From assembly GCA_023213395.1 (NCBI GenBank), contig CM041465.1, forward strand, positions 60,333,741 through 60,397,740: 64,000 nt of DNA. The letters are read 5' to 3'. The position numbers were made by a program, and so were the translations under genes. Below the pieces are notes generated by a model that saw only the letters and a program-made list of their open reading frames with translations, made no database searches and had not been told where the DNA came from. How positions within the stretch are numbered: the stretch's first letter is position 1; the number at the start of each line of letters is the position of its first letter. Below, piece after piece: positions 1-12,523 of the stretch. Origin of the DNA: Cycas panzhihuaensis. Lineage: Eukaryota > Cycadophyta.

Positions 1-3000
1 TATAGGTAAAGATAGCATGTAACAAGTGTATATAGGGAATTAGTAATTTAATTTTGAGCATTAAAGTTAATTTTGATTAACACATATAATTAGGGATAAT
101 TAATATTAATTAGTGGTTAATTGCTAAGTTGAATGGTTGTGTCCCTATTTATGAAGGTTTATATCCTTTCATTGATGTTAATAAAGAATATAAGAGAATT
201 TATTGAAGTAATCATCATTAGAGTCTTTTGCTCCCTAGTTTTGTGACCATTAGAAAACTTTATGCTAAGTTATATGGACTACTTTATCAATGATTAGTTG
301 GGTCATTACAAGGCTTAGTTATGCCTTATTTTTATCTACATTGACAACTATTTGACTCATAAGCATTCATTGTTGTTTATGTTTAATCCTATAGGCTATA
401 TTCATTACTTTTACTAGGGTGCTTAAACATGTAACATGATGTCTTCATGATAAAGTTTAAGAAATAATATTTAGAAATATGGTTAATCTTTAAATAATTA
501 TTCTATTAAATTAATTTTAATCTTTATCCTTGACTTATCCATTACCTTCCATGGGAAAAATCTAATTTCATGGCCATAGAGAGACTAACCACTCTTAACC
601 TTCTACCTTTACCCATATCTACTTATTTCTTTTTAAACTTATATTCACTTGTCCTTTTACTATGCTTTTTATGCATGTCATACAATGTATTAATGATGAG
701 TCATGGTAAACATTCTTCTATAATTTATATAAATATATGTGGTGTGATGATGCTTATCAATATGAAGGAAACAACTATAAGATGAAAACTATATAATCAA
801 GTTTTAAATATGTTTCTTTAAAAACTTGCTCATAATATTTTGATTTTATTTTACAATACTTCATTTTTTTAACATTTCGGATATGTAACATATTTTTTCC
901 GAAATAAAAATAAGAGCTTCCTTTGAATAAGGGTGATTTTCAAATGATGTTATTAAAATTTCCATCCTTTTAATTCTTTTATAATCCTTTATAATTTTAA
1001 AATATAGTTAATGAAGCTTCTTACCTATGTTGACTTTAATTATAAAGTTAGGCCTTGTTATTATCTATGGTTTGCTTTCCAATATATCATTTTCTCATTA
1101 AGATATACTACTGTCACCATCTTTTCCATAATCAATGCCACCACTCATTAAATTTGACTTGATATTATACTACATCTAATTGAAACAAGATTTAATAATA
1201 CTATATTTTTTTTTCTTCTATAATTTAAATTAATTTATTATCTTACTATTATCTCCCTTACATTGGGTGCTCAAAGGAGGAATGCCACTTACATCAATAA
1301 TCCAAATTATCATTAGATTTCCTCTTATCAATAATTATTTATTTTCTTCTTACATGTGAAATTAAAAAATCATATCACCCTTGCCTTTTAGATCCTTAAA
1401 GGTCAAGAAAGTAAATTTTATCTTTTAATAATAATAATTGTTATTATCATGGATTCATTATATCAAAGAGTAAATTAAACTTGCTAAACCCACTATTCGA
1501 TAAAATGTTCAAGATCTTGTTCACTCCACTCTACCTACTTCTCATTCTTTTTTTTTGTCATTATTCCATCCTTGCAAATGATCATTTTTCCTATTTTTTA
1601 GCTCTCAATCATCATTTTCATAATCTTAATTTCATTCATAATGTAGACATTACACACAACATACACAAGAGGGCTATAAGGGTGTTCAAAGTAAGATTGC
1701 AATCATCAAAAGAGGCTATATCAACAAAATTGTAAACTAGATGTCAAGAATACTAGACAAAGATGAAGATTATACCATTTCAAAATTATCTAGTTTAAAA
1801 TGGCCTTATATGATTCCTAGTTAGAGAAATTATATCTTGACTTTGTTTGAAGGTAATTTGTATTTTCATTACTTTGAATTAATTTTTTCAATAATAAATT
1901 GTCTTAATGACTTAATTTTTATAGGTCTATATAGTAGAAAATTGTGTTTGCATTATAAGAAATCATAAGCTCCCTTGGAAACAAACTTGTAGTTAATAAT
2001 AATCAAGGAACTTAGAAATGTAAATAAGATGCTTATAGGCCTTAAGGATGCCCACCAATCTATTCAACAACCTGAGTGAAGATGCCAAGTGTTGTTCCAT
2101 AGACTTTAAAATCATCCCAAGAACCATGTCAATATGCTCAAGAAATGTACATTGACTTAAGAGGATTTTTAGCTCACTAATTAGTTAGGCAGGCGATCAT
2201 TTCTCCAATCAACTGGGAAATGATACACTTGAGGAAGTAAATACTCATTGCTAAGAAGCTTATTATCTTTATGATTGAATATAAGTTCTTCAAGTTATTT
2301 ATCTTACTTAGCAGTCCTTGAGCTGCATCTTGATTTCACTATAAGGTCTCCATACTTAATCAAAATTGCTAAGTGACTTAAGTTCCCAAGGTTAAGCTAG
2401 ATTTTTAAGGCCACTTGTTTTTATCAAGATGGAAGAGGTTCAAAGCCATAGGAGGTTAACTTTGGGTGCAACCAAGTATAATAAGTTTCAAAGCAAAGTG
2501 TTTTTAAGTAAAAAAGTGGATTAGGTACCGTTAATATGTTACATAATTCTATCATTACTATTATATTAGTTTATTAATTTGAACCTCCACATTAAAGAAA
2601 AAAAAGACATAGATAAAGAAAAATAGTAATTCAGCGTAATACTTAGGTTTATAAAACAAAAATTATTCTCTTAATCATACATAAGAATTGTTTTTATTTG
2701 TAGAATATAAAAGTAAGGCAACCTTATATCTACAATAATTTATGATGAGAATCTTAATGAAAATTGTTTGTCAAATTATATTATTTATATTTTAAAAGAT
2801 GACTATGTTGACATGACCTTTTTCAACCACCAAACGCTCTTTACAATAAAATATTTATTGATTTATTTTGATCAAAGAATTTCATCCCGTACGATATTAA
2901 TCTATTCCTTATATCTACAACAAAATGATTTATCCTTATGCCCACATAGTTTGGTGCTTAACTATGTTGGTTATTGGGTTAATATTTAATCCTCATAAAG

Positions 3001-3830
3001 GCACATCACTGGCATTTAAAATAAGAATCCAAATCTCATGAGTAGAGAATATACATTGTTGAGGAGCCATGCTATGCATCACCTTAGAGAATTAGTCTCA
3101 TTATGGTTATGTACCTGTGTCTCTCTTTTTTGTGAATAGTTGACCCTACTTCTTTTGTTTAGTTTTTATGTGTCGCACTACTTTAATTTTTGCCTATCTC
3201 TTTTTTTATTAATTTTAGTTCATGACACAAACACTTATAACTTTCATGGTCCTTGTGCTCTCTTCTTTGTAAAATAACGAGGGCTCTGAACCATATATCT
3301 AAACATAGGATGACAACCATGGAGTATGTCTCATCCTTAATGTTGACAATGGAAATGGGGGCGACACACTTAATGCAATTTGATTTACAAGTCTTCTTTG
3401 TATTCCTTTTTATTTAAAACACACGTGCATTGTATTAATTCAAAAGTTGATTGGCAACCCTTAGACACAAAAGATAAATGCATGTCCTAATTGAATTTTG
3501 ATGTGAAAGGCATTTGTGAGGGGCTACTACATAATTGTAGTTGTCAACTTCTCACCATAGAAACATTAACTAATACTTACCACCTTGGCACTTACTTCTT
3601 GGCCACAACTTATTGAGAACCCACTATCTGGCTCATTTCTTAGTTGCATCTTGTTGCTACTACCAACAATATTTAACTCGTCATTGCTACTACTTATTAG
3701 TACCTTACAATTACGTGGCATTTCTTAATTGCTCGCTTCTAACATTTATTGTAGGCGGTCAACACCAATCATTATTATTATATTACTCAAAGACGATCTT
3801 CATTGTATTTTTCTTTTTCTGGGCTAACGA
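1..3830. other. AT-rich intergenic DNA, nothing recognised
   Basis: I see no coding region, LTR end, primer-binding site or RNA gene that I can support here. The open frames are short, AT-driven and resemble no family I know. The stretch is probably old, decayed repeat DNA upstream of the hydrolase gene, but that is inference. Confidence 0.5.
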
Positions 3831-5305
3831 TTGTCAAAGCCTCAACCTCCAACTCGACAAAAAAACGAACACAAGTGCGAATGTAGAAATACACACATGC
3901 TTTGCATTTGCATCACGTCCACGAACGAAAGACAAAGGCAAACCCTATCCTCAAACGCCAATAAAACACGGTTTGCATCATTTTCCTTAAACCGTGCGCC
4001 CTCCAATATTGGGATAACGTTGCACCAATTCCCGACCCCTTTTCCAGCCCTTTGCCTGGGAAAGGATGAACGCCCAACCGGTAACATCAGCTACGAGTCC
4101 TTGGAGATAATCGACCCCAACCACCAGCATTCGCAATGACTCACTTCGTGGCCGGTGGCCCACGTGGGGCATCTGCGTCGGCGGCGGCGTCGTCGTCGTC
4201 GTCGTGGGACCTACAGAAAATGCTGTCTTGCCTCGACGGCCCTTATACGGACTGCCACGTAGATGCAGAGACCACATTTAAAGACCTCTGCCGAGGGGAC
4301 GTGACGTACGCGTGTCGACGGAAACGACGATGATGGTGACGGTCCATGAATATGCAGAATGCCTCCATGGGATGATGCACGCACTCACACACGCGGCCGG
4401 TGCCCTGGAGGACGGTAAATTTCCCGAAGTCGCGAATGGTAATCTCCACTTAAGTTATCGGCAATCAAGTGAGGGAGGGGCCCGTGGGACGCGTACAAAG
4501 GGAAACAAAAGTAGGAGGAGAAAGACGGACAAGAAACAGGGGACCGTGAAAGAACTGAATGTCGGACGGATAAAATGGAGGCAGGAAAGAGCCGAAAGAG
4601 AGAGGGCAAGGGAACGCGACGGAGAGATGTTAACGGAGAAACAGTAAAAGGAGCGTCGACAGGTCGGATGAGGATTTTGGGAGGGAGAAAGATACGCGAC
4701 AGAGAGGGATGAAGGGAGAGGAGAACAGAGAGAGAGAGAGAGGAAGAGGGGTTGGAGCTTTTTCGCAGGAACAGCCGTGACCAAGGACTTGCTCTGGATT
4801 AATATACGCGAAATTTTCCGGTGATTATGTTCACCAAGATCGCAAACAGATTGACATAAACCGGCGAATTTTTCGGATTTTGACAGTAAAAGTTTCAGGG
4901 GCTTTTCTCTGTTTTCTGTGTGAGGCGTTTCTCCAAAAAGATGCGGTTTCAGAGGTACATGCTTTGTCGGTTTGCGTGAAAGTTTCTGTTTGAATTAAGC
5001 GAAGTTGCAAAATTTAGAGCGATCGATGAATTTTCGGGAATGGTGGAATTGTTTGGTTTAATATCGGCAAACTTATCCAAATCCAGGGTTATGTCAATCG
5101 GGAAGTCGCGTTGGAAGCAAATACAAAATCTAGCTGGAACGGGAGGCGCCGATGGTCGATTCATATGCGAGTGAACGGAATTCACACTTTGGAATTTTTT
5201 CAATCTGTGGTGTTTAAAGGATTATCCGAGATGATGGGGTTTTGAATCGGTGGAATTTTGAGCATTGAAAATTTCATCTTTTACACAGCGAATTATTTGG
5301 ATGAG
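3831..5305 (+). promoter_or_regulatory. CpG-rich promoter and 5' leader of the ABHD17-like gene
   Basis: Base composition changes sharply from AT-rich to GC- and CpG-rich near 3.83 kb and stays so up to the first coding exon, as at many plant promoters that escape methylation decay. A CGG/GTC trinucleotide run lies near 4180-4205, and a GA-rich tract with (GA)n near 4680-4755, the kind of sequence bound by plant BPC/GAGA-binding proteins. A TATA-like AATATA follows near 4799-4806, so transcription plausibly starts around 4830. The presumed leader (about 4830-5305) contains several upstream ATGs, including a short uORF at 4941-4979. The boundaries and start site are inferred. Confidence 0.5.
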
Positions 5306-5607
5306 ATGGGAGCAGTTACGTCTTCCGTCGCTGCGAAATTTGCATTTTTCCCCCCGAGCCCAGCGTCGTACAAGATAATTCGGGACGAAGTTACGGGAAT
5401 GTTAAAGATGACGGACGTTCCCCAGAGGGAGAATGTGGACGTATTGAAGCTGTCTACGAGGAAAGGTCAAGAGATTGTTGCCGTTTACGTGCGCAATCCG
5501 TTGGCCTCAATGACTTTGTTGTATTCTCACGGCAACGCTGCGGACCTCGGACAGATGTACGAGCTTTTCGTTGAGTTGAGCGTTCATCTCCGCGTAAATT
5601 TGATGGG
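5306..5607 (+). CDS. ABHD17-like exon 1
   Basis: It encodes residues 1-100 plus two bases of Gly101, ending ATG GG before the GT donor at 5608. It carries the myristoylation-type N-terminus and the SHGNAAD oxyanion region. The frame reads on past 5607 into intron sequence without conservation, which marks the donor. Confidence 0.85.
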
Positions 5608-7886
5608 GTCTCTGCCTGCCCTTTTGTCTCTATTGGTTTGATCAAAATTTCAGATCATTTCAGTCGTTTCTCTTGCCTATATTAATAATTTGTGTAAATT
5701 TGTTTCTTCTTTTCACCAGATATAATTATTTAGCATATTTTATGAAGTCTGCTTTTACTGCCAACGGGATGCCTAAGTGGATATGCGTCGTGTGGGTGTC
5801 GGTATCTAATGCCACCATGGCATGATGTTTTGGGTTTCTGGCGCGTGCTACCATGTTAAAATAACTACTCCACCTAAATCAGGCAAAAAGCAGTAGTTGA
5901 ATGATTACTGTAATGGCAATTTTCTCTCGGTACAAAGTGGAAATAGGGAGATTGTCTTAAAATGTATCTAGTGAAAGGTTCTTCGTGTCTGTATTTTCAA
6001 CCGTTTGCTGCAATCTTTGTGCTGCTTAGTCTTCTCAAGCAGTAGGGATCTCATTAAATAGCAGATCACGTGTTATGGGAAATGGAGTTTAGCTTTTTGG
6101 AGTGTGGAAGACCTCCGCAAAAGTCAACTGTTCAGAATTAACAGAAGAAATTGAAGAAATTCTACCATTTCAAGCCTTTGAATGATAAATATTTGCCTTG
6201 TATCATAATGAGTAGGTATGCAGATGTTGAAGGACTTAATAACCCAAACGAAATTGTACGAACTCTCAAGCAATAAAACACTAAATGACTACAGTTTCTT
6301 TTAGATTGAACCGTACTTGAACGCAGCCTTTATCCACTGACTAACCCTTTTTCGTGCCTTCTATGATAAATGTCTAGCTCAAAAACCCGTGAAATGTCCA
6401 GATTTGCTTTTTGATTTCAAATGCAACACTGCAGCACACAGCAACACTCCTCTTCTAAAATCTTCTCTTGAATTGTAGCCTTCCTTTGTTGATGAGTAAC
6501 CCTGTCTTGTGCATCTGGCTAACCATGTTTTTTATTTGATTAGTCGTTAATTCATGGAAAATGAAACATAGAACTAAATCAACATCCACTGCGGCCTTAA
6601 CTTGAATTTGCAACGAAAAAGAAAGTGCATATGCTATGCTTACATGAGTAGATCACTTGTTCTGAAAGATTCAATTTCCCCTTTTTGGAAAGGGAAAATT
6701 TCCGTTCTTCTTCTACCTCCTTTTTTCCTGGAACATCTTCCAAGGGTATAATACAGTTTAACTTTTAAGTAATGCCTACAATTGGTAAGGTTCGGTTTTA
6801 GAATGGCACATCAAAGACAGTGAGACACTATCCATCTGCAGCATTTGCCAGATACTGTTTTGTTATTGTTGTTGTTTTAAATAGCATTGTTTCCTTGTTA
6901 TTCTGACCTGTAGCATCTCCTGCATATCTTGCTGCTTTTGTTCAACTTTAGAAGGGGTCCATTCCCTAGGTGCTACTCATCTGCAATATTTATGCTATAT
7001 CATCCCTGCAGGCCAGTGCGTCCTTTGCAGATCAGATCTGTAGCATCTCCTTCATTATCTACTACCCCTCTGGAGATTAAACATAGTGTGTCTGGCTGCA
7101 TCTGACATATGAGAGGTTGGAGGTTAGCCAAAGCAAGTTTCTCTGGGAATCTTGTGTGGCATTTGGTGTAGCTTTTTATGATTTGCTCCTCTTAATGCCT
7201 TTCAGAGTTATGCTGTTTCCCTCTTTATGTTCTTCACTTTTCCATTAAGTTGTTTATAGATGTTAAAGTGGTTCTATTGTTTGAGAGACGAACCTTTGAC
7301 TGAATGCAGGTACTGGGCGCTTGGTTTTGCAGGTATGATTATTCTGGTTATGGACAGTCTACTGGAAAGGTGTGACATCTGTGATTGTGACTGAGAAGGA
7401 GCTCTTGGATTGTGGATTGAACAAGGAATGGCTAACTTTCTAATCAGGTTTTTGATATGCTAATATTGTTTCTGTCCTTGAAACAGCCAAGTGAATGCAA
7501 TACGTATGCAGACATAGAAGCTGCATATAGATGTCTTGAAGAGCAATATGGAGTAAGGGAGGAGAATGTTATTCTGTATGGTCAGTCTGTTGGAAGTGGT
7601 CCAACCCTGGATTTGGCAACACGTCTTTCCCAGTTGAGAGCTGTAGTTTTGCACAGTCCTATACTCTCTGGTTTACGTGTTATGTACCCTGTCAAGCGCA
7701 CTTACTGGTTTGATATTTACAAGGTATCAATTAAAAGGGAGCATTTGTTTTTCGCAAATATATGCTATTAACTTGATTCTTGCCTACCATTTGATAGTAA
7801 GTGACCCAGTACAGCTTTGTGCGTTTGTTTCCATGCAGAATATTGATAAAATTGGTATGGTGAACTGCCCTGTACTCATTATGCAC
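5306..7886 (+). CDS. ABHD17-type alpha/beta hydrolase, 5' four exons (3' end not in window)
   Basis: The exons are 5306-5607, 7333-7369, 7487-7723 and 7839-7886, all with GT/AG junctions and phases that keep one frame for 208 codons. The product resembles plant ABHD17-like serine hydrolases, whose animal relatives depalmitoylate membrane proteins. The N-terminus begins MGAVTS, a good N-myristoylation signal, which favours the ATG at 5306 (G at -3 and +4); the ATG at 5301 is out of frame with weaker context. An oxyanion-type SHGNAAD lies at residues 74-80, YDYSGYG at 102-108, and the nucleophile elbow GQSVG with Ser147. Exon 4 ends at PVLIMH, exactly where family members continue with the segment bearing the catalytic Asp and later His. 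Those residues are absent here: either the next intron is very long and repeat-filled, or the gene is truncated. This is the only host gene with an intact visible reading frame in the window. Confidence 0.88.
5608..7332 (+). other. Intron 1 of the ABHD17-like gene
   Basis: This 1.7-kb intron is T-rich. It begins GTCTCTG and ends TTTTGCAG. I see no nested gene or LTR element in it. Confidence 0.75.
7333..7369 (+). CDS. ABHD17-like exon 2 (37-nt micro-exon)
   Basis: The acceptor TTTTGCAG precedes it and GTGTGA follows. It completes Gly101 and encodes [12 protein letters not shown], the conserved segment after the oxyanion motif. Its 37 nt restore the phase left by the 302-nt exon 1. Confidence 0.85.
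7487..7723 (+). CDS. ABHD17-like exon 3, nucleophile elbow
   Basis: The acceptor is TGAAACAG and the donor GTATCA. It has 79 codons in phase 0. It encodes the conserved helix beginning [14 protein letters not shown] and the GQSVG elbow with the predicted catalytic Ser147, followed by the VLHSPILSG strand. Confidence 0.87.
7839..7886 (+). CDS. ABHD17-like exon 4
   Basis: This 48-nt phase-0 exon lies between CCATGCAG and GTGAGT. It encodes [16 protein letters not shown], the strand just before the Asp-bearing loop in this family. No following exon could be recognised before the transposon region. Confidence 0.82.
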
Positions 7887-9249
7887 GTGAGTATTTGCTC
7901 TCTTACACTTTATATGAGCATACCTGATCACGGTCAGACCTGATGGATTTCTTTGTGATTTATAACTGAATGCATGGTGTCTTGTTCCTGTTTTTATAGC
8001 TGCATTGGTTGCCATTTTTCAGGGAAATTCAACTTTTGATGAATACTTTTCTCCGTGTTTATATCCTTCAACGCCAAGGCATTAAAGTGGTCAGATTCCA
8101 AAAGATATTGGCATACTTTTTGATTAGGAAACACGGGGAGTTCATTATGACCTTAAAATTAGAGGTTTTGCTGATCTTGAAGCGGGCTTGAATTCCTTTG
8201 GAATGCTTCAATTCCCGGGCTGGCTTAAGAATTAAGAAATAATTAAATATTCTTGGGCTGAGGTCTGACCTTATGCATAATGTAAAGGGTTGATCCACCT
8301 CTTAACCACTTCTAGACTTCTAACTACATTTCTAACCCTAGTTAAATTGGTGTCCTGGAAGCTATGAAGCCGGGTACAGCTGTTTTGCACGCTGTATTCA
8401 TACCAGATACCCTCCAGATATGGAGAACTAGGGTTATGGTTGGGATACAGACTGGATACATATTCTGACCGTACATAGGATATGTTTCATATCTGTGGCC
8501 ATACCCTGTCCTGCACATGCCTGTACCTGATGTATTCCGCTGTATCCTGGAATGTTCTTGGCAGACACGGCCCTGTTTATTGCCTTCTTTCATTCTTTAA
8601 AAAAAATGTATTTCAACAAAAACAAAAAACAGTTTTAGAATCTAAAAACCACAACCAAAAAACATAAAAGAAATGCTGATAGTAGCTAGCTGTCCAAGCT
8701 ACTGTGGGCTGTTACTTTTCTATGTAATTAGTAGCTCTCCTGCTTCACAGAGTGCCTTTTGGCTTTGCCATTGCATTGTGTGCTTGTGCATGAGCTTCTA
8801 GAGCTTGTGGGCAGTTGTTTTCAAGTGTGGGTGATCTCCTTTAGTTTGTAAGCAGCTAGTTTTGCTTTTGGGCAGCTTTCATTTGTAAGTGGGTAGCTGG
8901 TTCTGCTTGCGGGTAATCTTCATTTGCAAGTGGCCATCTTGTTTACCCAATGGGCACCATTTCTTTGTTTGTGGGCATATGTTTTACCTTGTGGGCAGTG
9001 ATGTTTTGCAAGTAGGTACCAGTTTTGTTGTTGTTTTTGCAGGTTTGGAGGTGTGGGCACATGTTGTTGTTTGTTCGATGTTTTTTGGAGCCATTTGGAG
9101 GTTTCTTATTTCGATGCAAGAGTTTTGGTCTCCTTCATCGTGCCAAGATTTTGTGTGTTTTCTTTTTGAGTTGATTTATTTGGTGCAAATATTTTGGTGC
9201 CTCTTATCATGGTGGAAATGGTTGCTATGGAAAGAGTGGAGGCTATGCT
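7887..9249. other. Intron 4 or downstream DNA; no gene seen
   Basis: After the exon-4 donor the sequence is T-rich, then moderately GC-balanced (8340-8600). I find no continuation of the hydrolase and no LTR ends. The ORF-like stretches here have no recognisable family. Confidence 0.5.
8795..9050 (+). repeat. Degenerate short tandem repeat, about 25-30 bp unit
   Basis: Variants of GTGGGCAG preceded by TTG and followed by a T-rich run recur about every 25-30 bp (for example GTGGGCAGTTGTTTT, GTGGGTAGCTGGTTC, GTGGGCATATGTTTT, GTGGGCAGTGATGTT). The copies are diverged, so this is an old minisatellite-like array just upstream of the hAT-like gene. Confidence 0.5.
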
Positions 9250-9837
9250 TTCATAGTTAAAGAACAGGATGACATCCCATTGTGGAAGTATGTTGTGAAG
9301 TTCACTCCTATGGCTTAAGTAGGTGGGGGATGCTGCTCTTGGAAACGCAACAAGTGCAAGTCCAATTTTAGTGGATCCAATTCAAGGGTCAAAGCCCATT
9401 TAATGTGTTGTAGTGGGCTTGGGATCCAAGTGTGCAATGTGGTCACTCAAGTGAAGATCGCAAGACTTATTGAGGAGTAAAAAGCTCTATTGAAAGAGCC
9501 ATGGAAACAATGTAGTTCAATATGCTAGCTAGAGGTCCTCAATTTCATGATGCATTCGATGCACCTGCGCCCATGACCATGGAAGAAGGTTGTAAATAAT
9601 AGAACCTGGGTCCACTTGGGAAGCTATTTGATATCAATAGAAGAGAGGAGGTTGATAGCAGGGTTGCACATTGTAGTTATACCAGTGGACTCTTGTTTTA
9701 TATTGTTTGCTCCTTATATCAACAACATATAGTTTAAGCAATAAATGACGGACCAAGGTGCTATAAGAGTTGTACATGTGAAGGACTATTGGATCACCTT
9801 TATTGCTAAGGAAAGAGAACTTATGGAGCAATACATG
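9250..9837 (+). pseudogene. hAT-like transposase, 5' part (BED finger), interrupted by element A
   Basis: A frame from about 9262 reads DIPLWKYV, then a degraded BED-type zinc finger with the C-X-F-X-GS-X-RVKAHL pattern typical of plant hAT/DUF659 proteins. Further on a GPLGKLF segment and, after a frameshift, KERELMEQYM match the linker and start of DUF659. Several stops (around 9477 and 9595) and at least one frameshift mean it is not functional. It stops at 9837 where the LTR of element A begins, and resumes at 37985. The family is inferred from motif reading. Confidence 0.65.
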
Positions 9838-10377
9838 TGTAGCATTTCCTTTTCTAGTTGACTTCCTCTTAAGTCTGGTCGACTTCTTTTCTTTAGACTC
9901 AGGTCAATCTCCTTTATAAAACTGACTTCTCTTGTAGCATGTCTGTTTTTTGGACAACTTTCTCTTTGGTTTGGTCAACTTCTTTTCTTTAGATTCTGGC
10001 CGACCTCCTTTACAAAAATTGACCTCTATCTCTTCACCTATATATAAGGCATCTTGCCTCCATGTGTAAATCATAATTGGAAGATATTTAGTTTGTTGTT
10101 TTTGACTTTTGTTTAGATCTACTTTGGGAGGACACCTTGCCTTTAAGAGGGTTCATTTTACGTTATTCCATATTTGCAAGATTTTGACTCTCTTATGAAT
10201 AATATTGAGTTGCCATTATTGTTTATGTGATCAATATTTCTAGCGAATGTTGAGATTTGTTATTTTACTTTATAATCGTCATTATATTACATGGTGTATT
10301 TGGATTTGCTTTGCAAAATAGCTTAGAATTTGTGTGTTTTAGTTAATCGGTTGTGAATCCCCATTGGGATTTCCACA
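9838..10377 (+). repeat. 5' LTR of element A
   Basis: It starts TGTAGCATTTCC and ends TTTCCACA, followed two bases later by the PBS. It contains two tandem units of a TCTAGTTGACTTCC...TTTAGATT...GACC motif near its 5' end. A TATATATAAGG box near 10040 is a plausible promoter. Confidence 0.85.
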
Positions 10378-10379
10378 AG

Positions 10380-10392
10380 TGGTATTAGAGCC
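10380..10392 (+). other. Primer-binding site of element A (initiator Met tRNA type)
   Basis: TGGTATTAGAGCC lies two bases after the LTR. It matches the 3' end of plant initiator methionine tRNA except for one C-to-T change. Confidence 0.8.
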
Positions 10393-10582
10393 TTGTTTTT
10401 TAGGCCATTTAGTTTTGAAAATCAAGGTCAAACACTCATTTCAACAAAACAAAAATATGAAATTCTTAATCAAAACTCAAATTCTTCAATCAAAATTCGC
10501 TTTTGCACTTAAAAATTCTGAAATTCTCAAAACTCTATGTTTAGTAAATAAGATAATTATCAGTTAAAGGTAAAAAATTATA

Positions 10583-10648
<66 letters not shown>

Positions 10649-11761
10649 CCAACAAGTAGTCTAGTAGTAAATATTAAAGGGGATTCAAAGTTGGATCATT
10701 GAGATAGACTTGTACTTTGAAATGTGACTAGGATCAAAGGAAGACAGAAGTATATACAGTATCCCTTCATCTACTAGAGATAATGTTTAATGAGTTAATG
10801 TAAACATTAAGGAGTCCCCCTTAACTCTCTCATAGGATTATTACATTGGGATATATTAAGTAGTGTGCAAGGTGGTGCACACCTATTCATGTAAATGTCC
10901 CATTGGTGGACATAAGGGTTATTACATGTGATTGGACAAACATGAAGTGATTATGTACTATAGGTATGTATTCATACCTAGTGTAATAATTGGAGATGAT
11001 CATTTCCCACAAGCTTTATTATCTTATGTATCTATACGTGCTTCATTCTTTAGTTTATTCATTTATTGTTTACATTTGTTATCACCTCATGCATATGTGT
11101 TTTATTGTATGTTCATATGTCTAATAGATCTGCTCTGCTATATTTTTCAACATTATCTATGTGGAAAATCAATCAAATGGTTTCGTTGGTGGAGTAAGAA
11201 TTATCATGGAACAAATCACTACAATTGAGATTTCCTAAAATCCTCATAAATAGAAGAGTATGAGGACACTTAGAGAAAAGATTATTTCTCCTAGTTGACA
11301 TGGTTACAACAATCTAGTATCGTCCAAGCCTACACAAAAGTATTTCAAATCTACAGAGCATGATGACAACAAAAATTGAGGCCTCAAAGGCACTATCAAA
11401 TTTCAACTTAAAACACTAAATGTAGGAACTTTGAGGGAAGCAATTCTTCTAGTGTGTAACATAAAGGTAGAATTTCAGGAGACGTGCCAAAATTATGTAC
11501 AACGATATGATCGCTTTAAGACTATAAGACAAGGCAACAAACCCAATTGGCAGTAGTCAGGGACCAATGTTGATTCGCCTCTAAGGGAACAGAATGAATG
11601 CAGTCTTGTAGAAAACAAGCCGTTGAAGGCAAAATGCCTTCAAAGAGGAACATGTTTTGACTGCAACAACAAATGGAATTGCGATCATAAATGCACAACA
11701 AAGAAATGTTGTAAACATTTGGCTAGGGCATGAAGGATGGTCAACATTCTTTGTCATATGT
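10393..11761 (+). pseudogene. Element A gag remnant with zinc knuckle
   Basis: Most of this stretch is too degraded to read, and it includes a (TA)n run at 10585-10646. Near 11640-11715 a frame gives GTCFDCNNKWNCDHKC, the zinc-knuckle style found in chromovirus Gag proteins. Element B interrupts the sequence right after this point. Confidence 0.6.
10585..10646. repeat. (TA)n microsatellite
   Basis: An uninterrupted run of TA dinucleotides of about 60 bp lies in the untranslated part of element A. Confidence 0.95.
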
Positions 11762-12163
11762 GCCATTAGTTTATCATATATGGGTTCTCTTAAGAAGAAA
11801 GAGAATAATATCTTCAACATGATAGCATCAACACAGTAATATCTAATGTACAATATTCCACACCAAAAGTGATTTATAGGATGCATGCAAAAATGATATC
11901 TTCTATATTATATCAAAAACTGATTACATCATCAAGATCATGTATAACATGATAAACTATGATCATCCCCCTAGTTTTGTACTGCCCACTAGTGTCAAAA
12001 TGCATATATTCACATTCCCCCCATTTATTTTAACTATATATATATATATATATATACATATATATCCTTGGAAATGTTGCCTTGTAACGACTTCCAACTA
12101 CTTGACTCAACTAATCCTTTTGTTAACATAACATCCAATAATTATAACAAAATGTGTCCAACA
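11762..12163 (-). repeat. 3' LTR of element B (left copy)
   Basis: It is co-linear with 22023-22407 over its whole length, ending ATGTGTCCAACA. Its outer end is altered (CATTAG where the other copy has TGTTAG). A (TA)n run at about 12034-12066 sits inside. On its inner side a minus-strand polypurine tract (AAAATGGAGGGGATAGA) covers 12164-12180. Confidence 0.85.
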
Positions 12164-12523
12164 TCTATCCCCTCCATTTTAGCCCTGAGCGTCTCGCTCA
12201 GAAGGCGAGCTTAGTTTTGGAATTGAGGGTGCTTTTGAATGTAATGGATTCGGTCCTACTTTTTGTTGCCATTTGCAATTCTCTTAGTTGGCTACCTTGA
12301 CGCATTGCAACACCCTCTCATAACATCCTTTTTCCTCCTAGAGTTCTGTGGATATATTTTTGACCTGTTTTTCACTCTAACATAGATTTTTTTCCAATGT
12401 ACTAATTTGTTGGATATGAAGTACCTCTTGATTGTACATTTTTTGGTTTTTCTTTGTCAATTGAATACATTCCTCCTCCTTTTTTTATAGTAATTCCATT
12501 GCCTCTTGTAGATCCTTGTGTAA

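Noticed and set aside
4180-4205. Trinucleotide run as a coding Ser/Ala or Arg repeat
   Set aside because: No supported gene reads through it; it is treated as a promoter-proximal simple repeat.
3842-4784. Several open frames of 65-127 codons on both strands in the GC-rich upstream region
   Set aside because: Overlapping frames on both strands reflect GC-rich promoter DNA with few stops; none has a family resemblance, and several contain simple repeats.
8022-8191. Possible exon 5 of the hydrolase after TTTTTCAG at about 8015-8022
   Set aside because: The reading after the acceptor-like site (GNSTFDE) resembles the expected GTADEVVD only at Gly, Asp/Glu; the rest shows no hydrolase similarity and no donor maintains the frame.
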